A DNA stretch of 47,581 nt from Acholeplasmatales bacterium (GCA_016288855.1 JAEELJ010000078.1:1-47581); one strand, 5' to 3'; shown: positions 1-8,391, numbered from the stretch's first letter. Notes: generated by a model not told the origin, from the sequence alone. Translations and numbers: made by a program.

Positions 1-82
1 ATTTTTTAGATAAAAATCTATAAATAAAGAATTCACCATTGGTAGATTTAAGCTTTTGTTTTAGAACTTTATATTGCTTCAT
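1..82 (-). CDS. N-terminal end of an unidentified protein (partial, runs off the left edge)
   Basis: A minus-strand ATG at 80-82 opens a frame that stays open for 27 codons to the window edge. It is preceded at 9 bases by AAGGAGG (complement of 92-98), a strong ribosome binding site, so the start is credible. The visible N-terminus begins MKQYKVLKQKLKS and is basic, with no signal peptide. I do not recognise it. A large palindrome with a TATAAT-like -10 lies directly upstream at 104-131. The product could be anything from a small protein to a long one, since only the first residues are visible. Confidence 0.5.
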   Translation of the reverse strand, partial: MKQYKVLKQKLKSTNGEFFIYRFLSKK

Positions 83-103
83 CGTTTTATTCCTCCTTTC
101 ATT

Positions 104-131
104 TTTATTATATCATATATGATATAATAAA
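104..131. promoter_or_regulatory. 28-bp perfect palindrome overlapping a putative -10 box
   Basis: The 14 bases at 104-117 are the exact reverse complement of 118-131. The only G/C pair is C114/G121. Both arms contain TATAAT (minus strand 107-112, plus strand 123-128), so the minus copy would sit as a -10 box about 25 bases before the start codon of the partial gene at 80-82; the matching -35 is poor. Perfect dyads over a -10 box are typical operators, but the stretch is almost pure A/T, so chance symmetry is possible. Confidence 0.45.
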
Positions 132-154
132 TTAATAATTAGAATTTCCCAATA

Positions 155-190
155 AATAAAAATGAGCTTGTAGTTTTTCTACAAGCTCTT
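155..190 (-). terminator. Intrinsic terminator of the alpha/beta hydrolase gene
   Basis: The arms GAGCTTGTAG (164-173) and CTACAAGCTC (179-188) form a perfect 10-bp stem with a 5-base loop. Read on the minus strand it is followed by ATTTTTATTT. It lies just beyond the stop of the gene at 197-1141. A T-rich run also follows on the plus strand, so it could act in both directions. Confidence 0.85.
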
Positions 191-196
191 CTTTTT

Positions 197-1141
197 TTAT
201 CCTCTTATTTTTAAGAAATCCTTAATTTCTTTAAAAGTTTTATCGAAATCCTCATAACATGACATCGCATGATTTGCCTTAGTTCTAAATATCCTTTTAT
301 CGAATGTATTATCACTATTATAATTCTCATCACTCATTCCTTTAGGAATAAAAGTATCATTTTCTCCATAAAAATATAATGTTCTTACATTTTTATTCTT
401 CATTAATTCTAATTTAGGATTGATATCTAATGAGAAACCATGCATTTTTGCAAGTAAAGAAATCATTGGCATGTTTATTTTTAAAATATTCTTAAATGGC
501 ATTTTCCCTGCATTTTTAATTATTTGATATTCTATTATTCTTTTTGTATTAGAATAGCTTGCTTCCATTATCGCATTCTTAACATTACCAAGTCTATTAA
601 TGCCTAAGAATTCCTGTACAATACTTGCGCCCATAGAAACACCATATAATGTTATTTCTTCTGCGTGCTTATTTTTGTTAATATATTCAACCCATAAAGC
701 TAAATCAAATCTTTCCTTATCACCAAATGTTATCCATTTACCTTCACTATCATTTGATGCTCTATTCATAATTAACAATAAATTAAAGCCTTTATTATAT
801 AATTCATAGCCTGGTATCATAAAATTATTTTCTACTGTTGCATGATATCCATGGACAAAAATAATAGTTTTTTTACTATTATTATTGTAGTAATGTGCAT
901 GAAGAGTTAGATTATCCTTAGATTTAATGGTTAAATCCTCATATTCTAGCTTTTCAAATAGATTACTATAAGTATAAACTTTATCCTTAACTAGCTTATA
1001 TTGAGTTTTATCTAAATCTAATGTTTTAAGTGGTACACATGGTTTTCTTTTAAAAATAACATTAAATAAAATAACACTTAATACCAAATATAAAACTAAG
1101 AAAGATCCCAAAATAGATAATATTATAATCAATGGTAACAT
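197..1141 (-). CDS. Membrane-anchored alpha/beta hydrolase
   Basis: This 314-residue protein starts with one hydrophobic segment (about residues 2-30) followed by KRK, which suggests an N-terminal anchor with the hydrolase domain outside the membrane. The hydrolase core shows the oxyanion-region motif HGYH (97-100), the nucleophile elbow GVSMG with Ser169, an acid in YGENDTF (Asp262) and the catalytic His in KANHAM (His291). The family (COG1073-like serine esterases/peptidases, including Bacillus YqkD-type proteins) has varied and mostly unknown substrates, so no reaction is assigned. The start at 1139-1141 has the ribosome binding site AAGGTGA. A perfect sigma-A promoter lies at 1167-1195 and a terminator follows the gene, so it is probably monocistronic. 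Confidence 0.85.
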   Translation of the reverse strand: MLPLIIILSILGSFLVLYLVLSVILFNVIFKRKPCVPLKTLDLDKTQYKLVKDKVYTYSNLFEKLEYEDLTIKSKDNLTLHAHYYNNNSKKTIIFVHGYHATVENNFMIPGYELYNKGFNLLLIMNRASNDSEGKWITFGDKERFDLALWVEYINKNKHAEEITLYGVSMGASIVQEFLGINRLGNVKNAIMEASYSNTKRIIEYQIIKNAGKMPFKNILKINMPMISLLAKMHGFSLDINPKLELMKNKNVRTLYFYGENDTFIPKGMSDENYNSDNTFDKRIFRTKANHAMSCYEDFDKTFKEIKDFLKIRG

Positions 1142-1166
1142 AATTCACCTTCCAATAATTATGGAT

Positions 1167-1195
1167 ATTATATTAAAAAGATTTTAAGTTGTCAA
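1167..1195 (-). promoter_or_regulatory. Consensus sigma-A promoter for the hydrolase gene
   Basis: On the minus strand TTGACA (complement of 1190-1195) and TATAAT (complement of 1167-1172) are separated by exactly 17 bases. Transcription would begin near 1160, about 20 bases before the start codon. It is divergent to the yfhO operon. Confidence 0.85.
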
Positions 1196-1223
1196 AATTT
1201 ATAAAATAAATTTAAGTTATTAA

Positions 1224-1252
1224 TAGGAAAAAGAAGAAAAATATTATATAAT
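1224..1252 (+). promoter_or_regulatory. Likely promoter of the yfhO-gtrB-gtrA operon
   Basis: TATAAT at 1247-1252 is a perfect -10 box, but the hexamer 17 bases upstream (TAGGAA, 1224-1229) is a weak -35. Transcription would start near 1259, which leaves too little leader for a TTG start at 1264 and favours the ATG at 1282. Confidence 0.4.
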
Positions 1253-1281
1253 ATTTGTAATGTTTGTTAAAGAGGTTTATT

Positions 1282-4200
1282 ATGTTAGTCAAAAGTGAAA
1301 ACAATAATTCAAACGACAATAAAAATTCAACAAAAAGTGTTAAGGAAATGGGTCTTGCATCACTAAATTACTGTAAGACTATGTTTCAAACATATCAAAG
1401 AGCTTTTGATTTCTTAATAGTTGTGTTATTTATAATGACTGTGATTTTGGTTTGGGTGCCACAATCTCATGATACATTCTATAACTGTAATACAGATGAT
1501 ATTGTTCAATATTATCCATATATTCAAAATTTCTTTGATAGAATTAAATCTGGTCAATTGTCATTTTATGATGTGACATTATATGGTGGTGCTTCTTATT
1601 TTGCATCAACATACTATATACCAATTGACTTATTCTTATTACTAGCATTCCTATTAAGTAGTTTCTTAAGTGTAGAATTATCTTACTATATAACTCTACT
1701 GTTAAAGATTATGTGTGGTGCAATGATTTTATTCTATGTATTTAAGCGTAAGGGATTTAAGCCTTCTGTGTGTGTTATTATTGCATTAATATATACACAA
1801 ACAGCTGTTACTGAAACATGCTTTGTATTCCCTGTTTACTTAGGTATTTCATTCTATGCACCCCTAGCTATGCTATTAGTTGATCTATTCTTAGATAAAA
1901 AGGATAGAGTTAAGGGGTATATTTTTATACCACTTTATGTCTTAAATTGTATTATATTTGACTTTTATATTGCATATATGCTTGTTGCATTTATGTGTGT
2001 ATTCTTTGTTATTGAATCATCAATTCAATCTAAGAAATTCTTCTTAATTACAAAAGAATTCTATATTAATTTTGGAACATTTATGTCACTTATATTTATA
2101 GGACTTGCCTTAAGTGCATTCTATTTATTACCAAGTGCATTATATATTATGAATCAATCATCTAGAGCTTCTTCTTCAGTTGATTATTTCTGGTATTATT
2201 CAACATCTCATTATGATAAAAGTGAGATATCATTTAGACATTATTTTACTCAATTTATTAATTATTATATTCCAAATAATCCATTTAGATTATGCTTAAT
2301 ATCTGCAGGAGACTATATAAGAGAGCATGGTACATTATATATGACTACTGGTGGTATAATTTACTTTGCATACTTTTTTACATTAAGAGGAAAACAAAAT
2401 CACAGATTAAAAATCTGGGTTGGAATTATGAATATTATGTATTTAATTCCAATATTTGCGATGATATTCTCACTTTCTACTTGGGCATATTTAAGATGGT
2501 TCTTTATTCCATATTTAATAAATGTTTATGCCATGGCAGTTGGTATGAATGAAACTGGTTTTGTTATTGGTAAGAAAAGACCTCTTGCGTTAGTACCATT
2601 ATTAATGATGCTAGTTGGCTTTGTATTATTAGTATATACTTTAAAAGTTTCACCTAAGGAATTTATTCACTATCAGGCAGAAAGCCAGGGTGAAGAATCT
2701 CAAAGCTTCTTCTATGGTATATTAGTTACTGAATTAGTATTTGTTTTAGTATATTTATTGTTACTATGCCTACCACATGTGTGGAAATGGTTTTATAACC
2801 ATAATCAATATATAACTGGATTAATTCCTTTTGTAATTGGTTTAGAAGTTGTTTTTGCAGCTATTATTACTTTCTGCAGTATTGGTAGTGAATCTTATTC
2901 AACAACATATAATAATACTAAAAATGAAATTGATTATTTAAAAAATAATTTAGGATATGATGTAACAGATGGTTATAGAATAAATATGTACACATCTCAA
3001 AAGGGAGATATTAATGCAAATATTAAATATGGTAATGTAAATGCATCAAGCTTCTTCCAATCTTTCTATAATACACCGTTAAATGCATATTTTGGGGATA
3101 TTCATAATCAAACATCTACTGCATGGACAAGACGTAGTATATTTGGCTATTCTTTATTAAATGGCCCTATGTTTAATACAAAATATGTTATTACATCAAC
3201 TGATATTACTGAGGTTAAATTACCTCAAAGATATTATAATCTTTATAAGAATCCACAGAATACTTCATTAAATTATTATGTATTAAAGGACACTACTCCT
3301 TTTATTGTATATGATACAATCGCATTACAAACAACAGAAACTGTTTATGGAGATCACTTCCTAAGAGATTTAATATTATTAGATAATGCTTATATTAAAA
3401 CTCCTGAAGAAGTATATAAATTAAATTTCAGTCAAAGAAACTTCGATACATTACTTGAAGGATATGATGAGAAAGCAAAAACTCTAACAGATGGTACAGA
3501 TACTATAGAATTATCTAAAACATCTATTAGATACATGAATACAATTAAGAAGCTTAAGGAAAATGGCTTTGCGACAAAGACATTTAATACAATATATAAT
3601 AATGTTAAAAATGATTATTATAGCTATTCATTTACTATCTCATCTATAGATTATAAGAGTGGATATTTCAATTATGACTTATCTTCTTCTATAACTAATT
3701 ATCAAAAGGTATTTAATTGTGATGCAGTTTATTTATCATTCTTTAATAGCCAAACTGCAGGATTATATGATTATCATGCATACCTAAGAGATCCTGATGA
3801 TAATTCATTGCGTCCTTTCCATTATAACGTGTTCTATAATGACACTTATAATATTATGCCAAAGGAATTAATTGTTAGAGCTGAAAATGCAGTATCTTCT
3901 TCTAGTATTACTGTATATGGATTTAATTATGATGTTTATGATCAATTCTTAGAAAAGCAAGATAAATTTACTAATAAATCATTTAAGCTTGATGGTAATA
4001 ATATGTTAATTAAATTCACTAACAATAACCCTACTCAAGCAAGAATTATTAAAACAGCTTATGCTTATTCAGATGATTGGAAAATTCTAAATAATAATTT
4101 AGGATACGAAACAATTGATGTTGATGGTGGATTTTTAGGAATTATCGTACCTGAAAATGTTTTAGACGTAGATATTAATCTATATTATGTTCCTGAGGGA

Positions 4201-4314
4201 TATCAAACAGGATTTAAGATTTCAGCAATTGGTTGTGTCCTATATATGGCTATAACTGCAACTGTATTAGTTTATGAGCTTAATAAGAGAAAGAAAAGAG
4301 GAATTATTAGATAA
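1282..4314 (+). CDS. yfhO: YfhO-family multi-pass membrane glycosyltransferase
   Basis: A protein of about 1010 residues. The first half has many hydrophobic segments, including the FNCNTDDIVQYYPYI-type loop after the first membrane helix. A large polar extracytoplasmic region follows, and a final membrane helix ends in a basic NKRKKR tail. This layout matches YfhO (DUF6044/PF09586-type GT-C-like proteins). In B. subtilis and Listeria, YfhO-like proteins are reported to transfer sugars from undecaprenyl phosphate to lipoteichoic or wall teichoic acid outside the membrane, together with a GtrB-like enzyme (CsbB) and a GtrA-like flippase (GtcA). The next two genes here are exactly those partners. 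I chose ATG 1282 because AAAGAGG lies 6 bases upstream; an in-frame TTG at 1264 would overlap that site. The stop overlaps the next start as TAATG. Confidence 0.85.
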   Translation: MLVKSENNNSNDNKNSTKSVKEMGLASLNYCKTMFQTYQRAFDFLIVVLFIMTVILVWVPQSHDTFYNCNTDDIVQYYPYIQNFFDRIKSGQLSFYDVTLYGGASYFASTYYIPIDLFLLLAFLLSSFLSVELSYYITLLLKIMCGAMILFYVFKRKGFKPSVCVIIALIYTQTAVTETCFVFPVYLGISFYAPLAMLLVDLFLDKKDRVKGYIFIPLYVLNCIIFDFYIAYMLVAFMCVFFVIESSIQSKKFFLITKEFYINFGTFMSLIFIGLALSAFYLLPSALYIMNQSSRASSSVDYFWYYSTSHYDKSEISFRHYFTQFINYYIPNNPFRLCLISAGDYIREHGTLYMTTGGIIYFAYFFTLRGKQNHRLKIWVGIMNIMYLIPIFAMIFSLSTWAYLRWFFIPYLINVYAMAVGMNETGFVIGKKRPLALVPLLMMLVGFVLLVYTLKVSPKEFIHYQAESQGEESQSFFYGILVTELVFVLVYLLLLCLPHVWKWFYNHNQYITGLIPFVIGLEVVFAAIITFCSIGSESYSTTYNNTKNEIDYLKNNLGYDVTDGYRINMYTSQKGDINANIKYGNVNASSFFQSFYNTPLNAYFGDIHNQTSTAWTRRSIFGYSLLNGPMFNTKYVITSTDITEVKLPQRYYNLYKNPQNTSLNYYVLKDTTPFIVYDTIALQTTETVYGDHFLRDLILLDNAYIKTPEEVYKLNFSQRNFDTLLEGYDEKAKTLTDGTDTIELSKTSIRYMNTIKKLKENGFATKTFNTIYNNVKNDYYSYSFTISSIDYKSGYFNYDLSSSITNYQKVFNCDAVYLSFFNSQTAGLYDYHAYLRDPDDNSLRPFHYNVFYNDTYNIMPKELIVRAENAVSSSSITVYGFNYDVYDQFLEKQDKFTNKSFKLDGNNMLIKFTNNNPTQARIIKTAYAYSDDWKILNNNLGYETIDVDGGFLGIIVPENVLDVDINLYYVPEGYQTGFKISAIGCVLYMAITATVLVYELNKRKKRGIIR

Positions 4315-5261
4315 TGGAAACAATATCACTTATAGTTCCATGCTATAACGAGCATGAAACCATTGAAACATTCTATAATGAAGCAACTAAATATATGGAT
4401 GAAAACCATAAATGGAATATCATTTATGTAAATGATGGTTCTAAGGATGATTCACTTGAAATCATGAAGAAGCTTGCAGAAAAGGATTCAAGAGTTAAAT
4501 ATGTTGGATTCTCTAGAAACTTCGGTAAAGAGGCTGGAATGTATGCTGGTCTTGAAGCTGCAAAAGCCTTAAATAGTGATGCAGCAGTCATAATGGATGT
4601 TGACCTACAGGATCCACCTAAGCTTTTACCTGAATTCTTAGAAGCACATAATGAAGGATATAATTTAATATTCGCAAGACAAAAGGATCGTAGTGGTCAA
4701 TCTAAGCTTGGTAAGATTTTCTCATTAGGATTCTATAAGGTTTATGCTAAATTAACTGGTGATACTAAGATGCGTGCTGGTGCAAGAGACTACTGCTTAC
4801 TTGATAGAAAGGTAATTGATGCATTCTTAAGTGTTAAGGATTATGAAAGATTTACTAAGGGCATTTATAATTATGTAGGATTTAAGAGCAAAATCATTAC
4901 TTTCGATTATGAAAAGAGAGTTGCTGGAGAAACTAAGTGGACATTTAAGAAATTATTAAAATACGCATTCGTTGGAATTAGAGAATTCTCAGACCTATAT
5001 TTATTAGTTCCTAAGTTTATTGGCTTTTTAGTATCACTTCTTCTATGCTATGATACTGGATACCAAATTTATAATGTAATACATAATAAGGATATAATGT
5101 TCTGGGATTGGACACATATTAGATTTGATGCGCTAATCTTAGGTGTAATAATTGTATTATTCTATTTAATGAAGCTTGGATATCAAAATAGAGCTCAGGT
5201 TAGAAATAGACCAATCTATATCTTAGAGGAGTCAAACGTAGAAAATGAAGAATCAAAGTAA
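4314..5261 (+). CDS. gtrB: GtrB/CsbB-like polyprenyl-phosphate glycosyltransferase (GT2)
   Basis: A 315-residue GT-A enzyme. It begins with ISLIVPCYNE, has VNDGSKDDS near residue 40, and carries the metal-binding DXD as MDVDLQDP (Asp95 and Asp97). Two C-terminal membrane segments (about 230-250 and 268-290) anchor it, as in GtrB, CsbB and dolichol-phosphate-mannose synthase relatives. The expected reaction is transfer of a sugar from a nucleotide donor to undecaprenyl phosphate on the inner face of the membrane. The start ATG overlaps the yfhO stop (TAATG) and the end overlaps gtrA by 17 bases, so the three genes are probably translationally coupled. The sugar cannot be read from the sequence. 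Confidence 0.88.
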   Translation: METISLIVPCYNEHETIETFYNEATKYMDENHKWNIIYVNDGSKDDSLEIMKKLAEKDSRVKYVGFSRNFGKEAGMYAGLEAAKALNSDAAVIMDVDLQDPPKLLPEFLEAHNEGYNLIFARQKDRSGQSKLGKIFSLGFYKVYAKLTGDTKMRAGARDYCLLDRKVIDAFLSVKDYERFTKGIYNYVGFKSKIITFDYEKRVAGETKWTFKKLLKYAFVGIREFSDLYLLVPKFIGFLVSLLLCYDTGYQIYNVIHNKDIMFWDWTHIRFDALILGVIIVLFYLMKLGYQNRAQVRNRPIYILEESNVENEESK

Positions 5262-5796
5262 AAAGGATTTATTCTTTGAAATATTTAGATTCTTACTTGT
5301 TGGTGGACTAGCAACATTAGTAGACTATGCTGTAACATGGGCAGTTAAAAATTATGCAGTTAAAGACTTAAATGAAGGTCTTGCAACATTCTTATATACT
5401 GCCGCAGGCTTTACTGCAGGTCTACTTACAAACTGGTTCTTACAGAAATTCGTTTATAGATATATTACAAAGGAACAACAAAGAAGCAAGGTTGTATTCC
5501 TAAAGTTCGTAGTATTATCATTAATCGGATTTGGTATTACTTGGGTAGGTATGCAATTATCTACACCATTACATGATGATATTTTAGTAGATATTCTATT
5601 CTTAAAGAATGTTCAATTAGTATTCTGGATATTTAAAGTAATTCTAACAATTATCGTATTAATTATTAACTACATAGGAAGAAAGCTTTTCGTATTTAAT
5701 CAAAAGGAAGCTGAATTAGAAGTAGAAAATAATATAGAAATCGATAAAGAATTAGAAAGAGACAAAGAATTAAATAACTATAATAAAGAGGATTAA
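5245..5796 (+). CDS. gtrA: GtrA/GtcA-family membrane protein (putative lipid-linked sugar flippase)
   Basis: A 183-residue protein with four hydrophobic segments and the GtrA signature region FLLVGGLATLVDYAVTW near residue 17, followed by NWFLQKFVY. GtrA-family proteins are thought to move undecaprenyl-phosphate sugars to the outer face of the membrane. The last 30 or so residues are a strongly charged Glu/Lys/Asn tail, longer than in short family members. It is the last gene of the yfhO-gtrB-gtrA unit, and its stop codon lies in the loop of the terminator. ATG 5245 lies inside gtrB and is preceded by TTAGAGGAG. Confidence 0.87.
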   Translation: MKNQSKKDLFFEIFRFLLVGGLATLVDYAVTWAVKNYAVKDLNEGLATFLYTAAGFTAGLLTNWFLQKFVYRYITKEQQRSKVVFLKFVVLSLIGFGITWVGMQLSTPLHDDILVDILFLKNVQLVFWIFKVILTIIVLIINYIGRKLFVFNQKEAELEVENNIEIDKELERDKELNNYNKED

Positions 5797-5814
5797 AATC
5801 CTCTTTTATTTTTG
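5785..5814 (+). terminator. Intrinsic terminator of the gtrA operon
   Basis: AAAGAGGAT (5785-5793) pairs with ATCCTCTTT (5798-5806) around a 4-base loop and is followed by TATTTTTG. The last codons and the stop of gtrA are part of the hairpin. Confidence 0.85.
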
Positions 5815-5860
5815 CGTTATTATATTTATGATAAAACATATATTTTATAGATAAAAATCA

Positions 5861-5898
5861 AAAAAAGAGTCGATTTTGATATAATATCGGCTCTTTTT
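5861..5898 (-). terminator. Intrinsic terminator after ybxB
   Basis: The arms at 5862-5874 and 5886-5898 pair over 13 bases with one G-U pair and an 11-base loop. Read on the minus strand it ends in TTTTTT. It overlaps the ybxB stop codon at 5897-5899. Confidence 0.8.
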
Positions 5899-6514
5899 AA
5901 TGCTTTATTGACTTTAAAATGTAATATCCTTTATCCCTTTTTACAATTTCACAGTTACCAAATAATTTAGTTAGGTAATCCTTAGATGAAGGAGCACCTT
6001 GCTTCTTTTGAATAACAACCCATAATTCTCCTTCTTCTACTAAATGAGAATATGCGCCATCATATATTTTATTAATAACATCTTTACCTGCGCGAATTGG
6101 TGGATTTGTAACAACAGATGAGAATTTCATATCATCAGTTATCTTTTCATATAAATCAGAATTATATACTAAAGAATTACTATTATTTTCTTTAACATTC
6201 TTTAGAATAAGATTATATGCTCTTTCATTTATTTCAGCCATGACAGTCTTTTTATTATATAAAACTGAAATAACAATTCCTAAAGGACCATATCCAGCAC
6301 CCATATCAAGAATAGGGTATGGAAGTTCATTAGGGATGAAATTATTTAGCATAACAAAAGAACCATAATCTATATAATCTTTTGAAAATACACCAGCATC
6401 AGTATTAAATGTGAAATGGTGATCTTTATAATAGAAATCGAATTTTGCTGGCTTAGATTCTAAGTCACCTTGTGTTCTGGAATAATAGAATTTTCCTGCG
6501 TCTTCTTTTCCCAT
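5897..6514 (-). CDS. ybxB: Class I methyltransferase, RsmC/YbxB-like
   Basis: A 205-residue protein with the SAM-binding loop DMGAGYGPLGI (70-80), an acidic strand end at AEINERA, and the NPPIRAGK motif (137-144) typical of N6/N2 amino methyltransferases of the RsmC group. RsmC methylates G1207 of 16S rRNA in E. coli, where it has an extra N-terminal domain; this single-domain form matches Bacillus YbxB. In B. subtilis ybxB lies between rplL and rpoB. Here it still follows rplL, but rpoB has moved. A terminator hairpin sits between rplL and this gene, only 14 bases from the start, and no good Shine-Dalgarno is visible, so expression probably depends on read-through. The substrate is inferred from the family. 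Confidence 0.85.
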   Translation of the reverse strand: MGKEDAGKFYYSRTQGDLESKPAKFDFYYKDHHFTFNTDAGVFSKDYIDYGSFVMLNNFIPNELPYPILDMGAGYGPLGIVISVLYNKKTVMAEINERAYNLILKNVKENNSNSLVYNSDLYEKITDDMKFSSVVTNPPIRAGKDVINKIYDGAYSHLVEEGELWVVIQKKQGAPSSKDYLTKLFGNCEIVKRDKGYYILKSIKH

Positions 6515-6527
6515 AATTTATAGTTTT

Positions 6528-6556
6528 AAAAAGGACCTAAGCAAAGCTTAAGTCCT
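6528..6556 (-). terminator. Intrinsic terminator after rplL, just before ybxB
   Basis: The arms AGGACCTAAGC (6532-6542) and GCTTAAGTCCT (6546-6556) pair over 11 bases with one G-U pair and a 3-base loop. Five Ts follow on the minus strand. The ybxB start lies 14 bases beyond it. Confidence 0.8.
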
Positions 6557-6591
6557 CTTAATTTAAATGTCTAGTCTATAGTATCAATTAA

Positions 6592-6966
6592 TTACTTAAT
6601 TTCAACAGTAGCGCCAGCTTCTTCTAACTGCTTCTTTAAGTCTTCAGCTTCAGCCTTAGAAACCTTTTCCTTAACAGCCTTAGGAGCGTTATCAACAAGG
6701 TCCTTAGCTTCCTTTAAGCCTAAACCAGTAACAGTCTTAACAACCTTGATAACGTTTAACTTGCTTGCGCCAGCGTTAGCAAGAATTACGTCGAATTCTG
6801 TCTTTTCTTCAGCAGCAGCAGCACCAGCACCAGCAGCAGGAGCAGCAGCAACTGCAGTTGGGTCAATACCATATGCTTCCTTCATAGCGTCTACTAATTC
6901 CTTGATTTCAAGGATTGTCATTTCATTTAATGATGCGATAAATTCTTCTTTATTTAACTTAGCCAT
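6592..6966 (-). CDS. rplL: Ribosomal protein L7/L12 (bL12)
   Basis: A 124-residue L7/L12. The N-terminal dimerisation helices ([20 protein letters not shown]) are followed by an Ala/Gly/Pro hinge (about residues 38-52) and the globular domain that recruits translation GTPases ([20 protein letters not shown], then [12 protein letters not shown]). It is present in several copies on the stalk, bound to L10. AGGAGG precedes the start, and rplJ is 46 bases upstream, so the two are co-transcribed under the L10 leader. Confidence 0.98.
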   Translation of the reverse strand: MAKLNKEEFIASLNEMTILEIKELVDAMKEAYGIDPTAVAAAPAAGAGAAAAEEKTEFDVILANAGASKLNVIKVVKTVTGLGLKEAKDLVDNAPKAVKEKVSKAEAEDLKKQLEEAGATVEIK

Positions 6967-7012
6967 TTTATTTTTCCTCCGATAATTTATATTATAATTT
7001 TAATTTTTTTAA

Positions 7013-7546
7013 TTAGGCCTGAGCAGCTTCAGCTGCACCTTCGTTCTTCTCAGCAATCATATTAAGACCGATAGCTAATTGAGATAATGTACCAATCATA
7101 CCTGCAGCTAACTGAGTTAATAATGTTTCACGAGAAGGTAATTGAGATAATGTCTTTAACTGGTCGAATGAATATAATTCGCCGTCTACAACACCACATA
7201 CGATTTCAATCTTAGATGTCTTACCATCTTCTAAAACGATGTCTTTAGCAGCCTTGAAAATAACCTTAGCTGGTGCAACAACGTCTTCCTTAGAAGTGAT
7301 TGTTACTACAGTTCCCTTATAAGCATCTGCAAATTCGTTATATCCTAATTCCTTAGCAGCACGACGTGAAATATTGTTTCTTAAAACTTCAACTTCGCAT
7401 CCAGCTTCTCTCATTTGTCTACGAATAGACTGGAATTCAGCAACTGTTAAACCGTTATTCTTGAATGCAACGATTGCAGCAGAATTCTTGAACTTTTCAG
7501 TAGCAGCAACAACTTCTTGCTTCTTTTGTTCTAGACTTTCCTTCAT
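7013..7546 (-). CDS. rplJ: Ribosomal protein L10 (uL10)
   Basis: A 177-residue L10. The N-terminal rRNA-binding domain (LEQKKQEVVAATEKFKNS, then TVAEFQSIRRQMREAG) leads to a C-terminal Ala-rich helix that binds L7/L12 dimers. Its start has AGGAGG (complement of 7552-7557). The 155-base gap from rplA holds a complete L10 leader with an attenuator, so L10 with L12 is expected to repress its own transcript. Confidence 0.97.
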   Translation of the reverse strand: MKESLEQKKQEVVAATEKFKNSAAIVAFKNNGLTVAEFQSIRRQMREAGCEVEVLRNNISRRAAKELGYNEFADAYKGTVVTITSKEDVVAPAKVIFKAAKDIVLEDGKTSKIEIVCGVVDGELYSFDQLKTLSQLPSRETLLTQLAAGMIGTLSQLAIGLNMIAEKNEGAAEAAQA

Positions 7547-7574
7547 TTTGTTCCTCCTGTAAAATTTTTAAATG

Positions 7575-7680
7575 AAAAAATCTTCTCATACCGAGGTACA
7601 AGAAGATTAATTGTTATAATCAAAAAGTTCCTCGGTAGGAAATTAAGGACACATAAATGTCCGCCTACTGTCTTCGGCTT
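7575..7680 (-). ncRNA. L10 (rplJL) leader with attenuator
   Basis: The RNA contains CCGAAGACAGTAGG (complement of 7664-7677) and CCTACCGAGG (complement of 7630-7639), the hallmarks of the Rfam-type L10 leader. GTAGG:CCTAC forms the L10-binding stem. TACCGAGG (7630-7637) can instead pair with CCTCGGTA (7589-7596) as antiterminator. The terminator is AATCTTCT (7601-7608) with AGAAGATT (7579-7586), followed by six Ts. The L10 stem and the antiterminator share three bases, so they exclude each other. L10 binding should therefore favour termination, as shown for B. subtilis rplJL. Confidence 0.92.
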
Positions 7681-7701
7681 AAATTGTTCAATATTGTAAA
7701 A

Positions 7702-8391
7702 TTACTTAATTGATGTTTCGTCAATCTTAACACCAGGGCCCATTGTTGATGCAACAGAGATGTTCTTTACATATGCACCCTTAATTGTTGATGGCTTAGC
7801 CTTAACTAATGTGTTATAGATAGTAACGAAGTTTTCGTATAGCTTTTCAGCTCCGAATGATGTCTTACCGATTGTTAACTGAATGTTACCAACCTTGTCT
7901 GGACGATATTCAACCTTACCAGCTTTAACATCGTTTACAGCCTTTGCGATGTCCATAGTTACTGTACCAGTCTTAGGGTTTGGCATTAATCCCTTAGGTC
8001 CTAGGACACGTCCTAATCTACCTAATTTACCCATCATATCTGGTGTAGCAATAATTACATCGAAATCGAACCAATTTTGTTGAATCTTAGCGATATAATC
8101 GTCTTCACCAACATAATCAGCTCCTGCAGCCTTAGCTTCTTCCTGCTTAGCTCCACGGCATAATACTAAAACCTTCTGAGTCTTACCTGTACCATTTGGT
8201 AACACGATAGCACCACGGATGTTTTGTTCAGCCTTACGTGGATCAATGTTTAATCTGAATGCAACATCTACTGATGCATCAAACTTAACAGTTGAAGTCT
8301 TAATAGCTAAATCTAAAGCTTCCTTAGCATCATATGCCTTGCCAGCTTCGATTAACTTTGCTGCTTCTGCGTACTTCTTTCCTCTCTTCAT
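7702..8391 (-). CDS. rplA: Ribosomal protein L1 (uL1)
   Basis: A 229-residue L1 beginning [17 protein letters not shown]. The central domain contains [20 protein letters not shown], the strongly conserved L1 motif. L1 forms the mobile stalk at the ribosomal E site and is also a translational repressor in many bacteria. I placed the start at ATG 8389-8391, with AGGAGGA 6 bases upstream. A longer frame starting at TTG 8436 would add 15 non-conserved residues encoded by a hairpin that resembles an L1 binding site. rplK lies upstream and rplJ downstream. Confidence 0.97.
   Translation of the reverse strand: MKRGKKYAEAAKLIEAGKAYDAKEALDLAIKTSTVKFDASVDVAFRLNIDPRKAEQNIRGAIVLPNGTGKTQKVLVLCRGAKQEEAKAAGADYVGEDDYIAKIQQNWFDFDVIIATPDMMGKLGRLGRVLGPKGLMPNPKTGTVTMDIAKAVNDVKAGKVEYRPDKVGNIQLTIGKTSFGAEKLYENFVTIYNTLVKAKPSTIKGAYVKNISVASTMGPGVKIDETSIK

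Noticed and set aside
1264-1281. TTG start adding six residues to YfhO
   Set aside because: The AAAGAGG ribosome binding site lies inside the extension and is correctly spaced for ATG 1282; the likely transcript start is only a few bases before the TTG.
2292-2552. Overlapping plus-strand frame inside yfhO
   Set aside because: It is in another frame of a conserved membrane protein and has no start signals.
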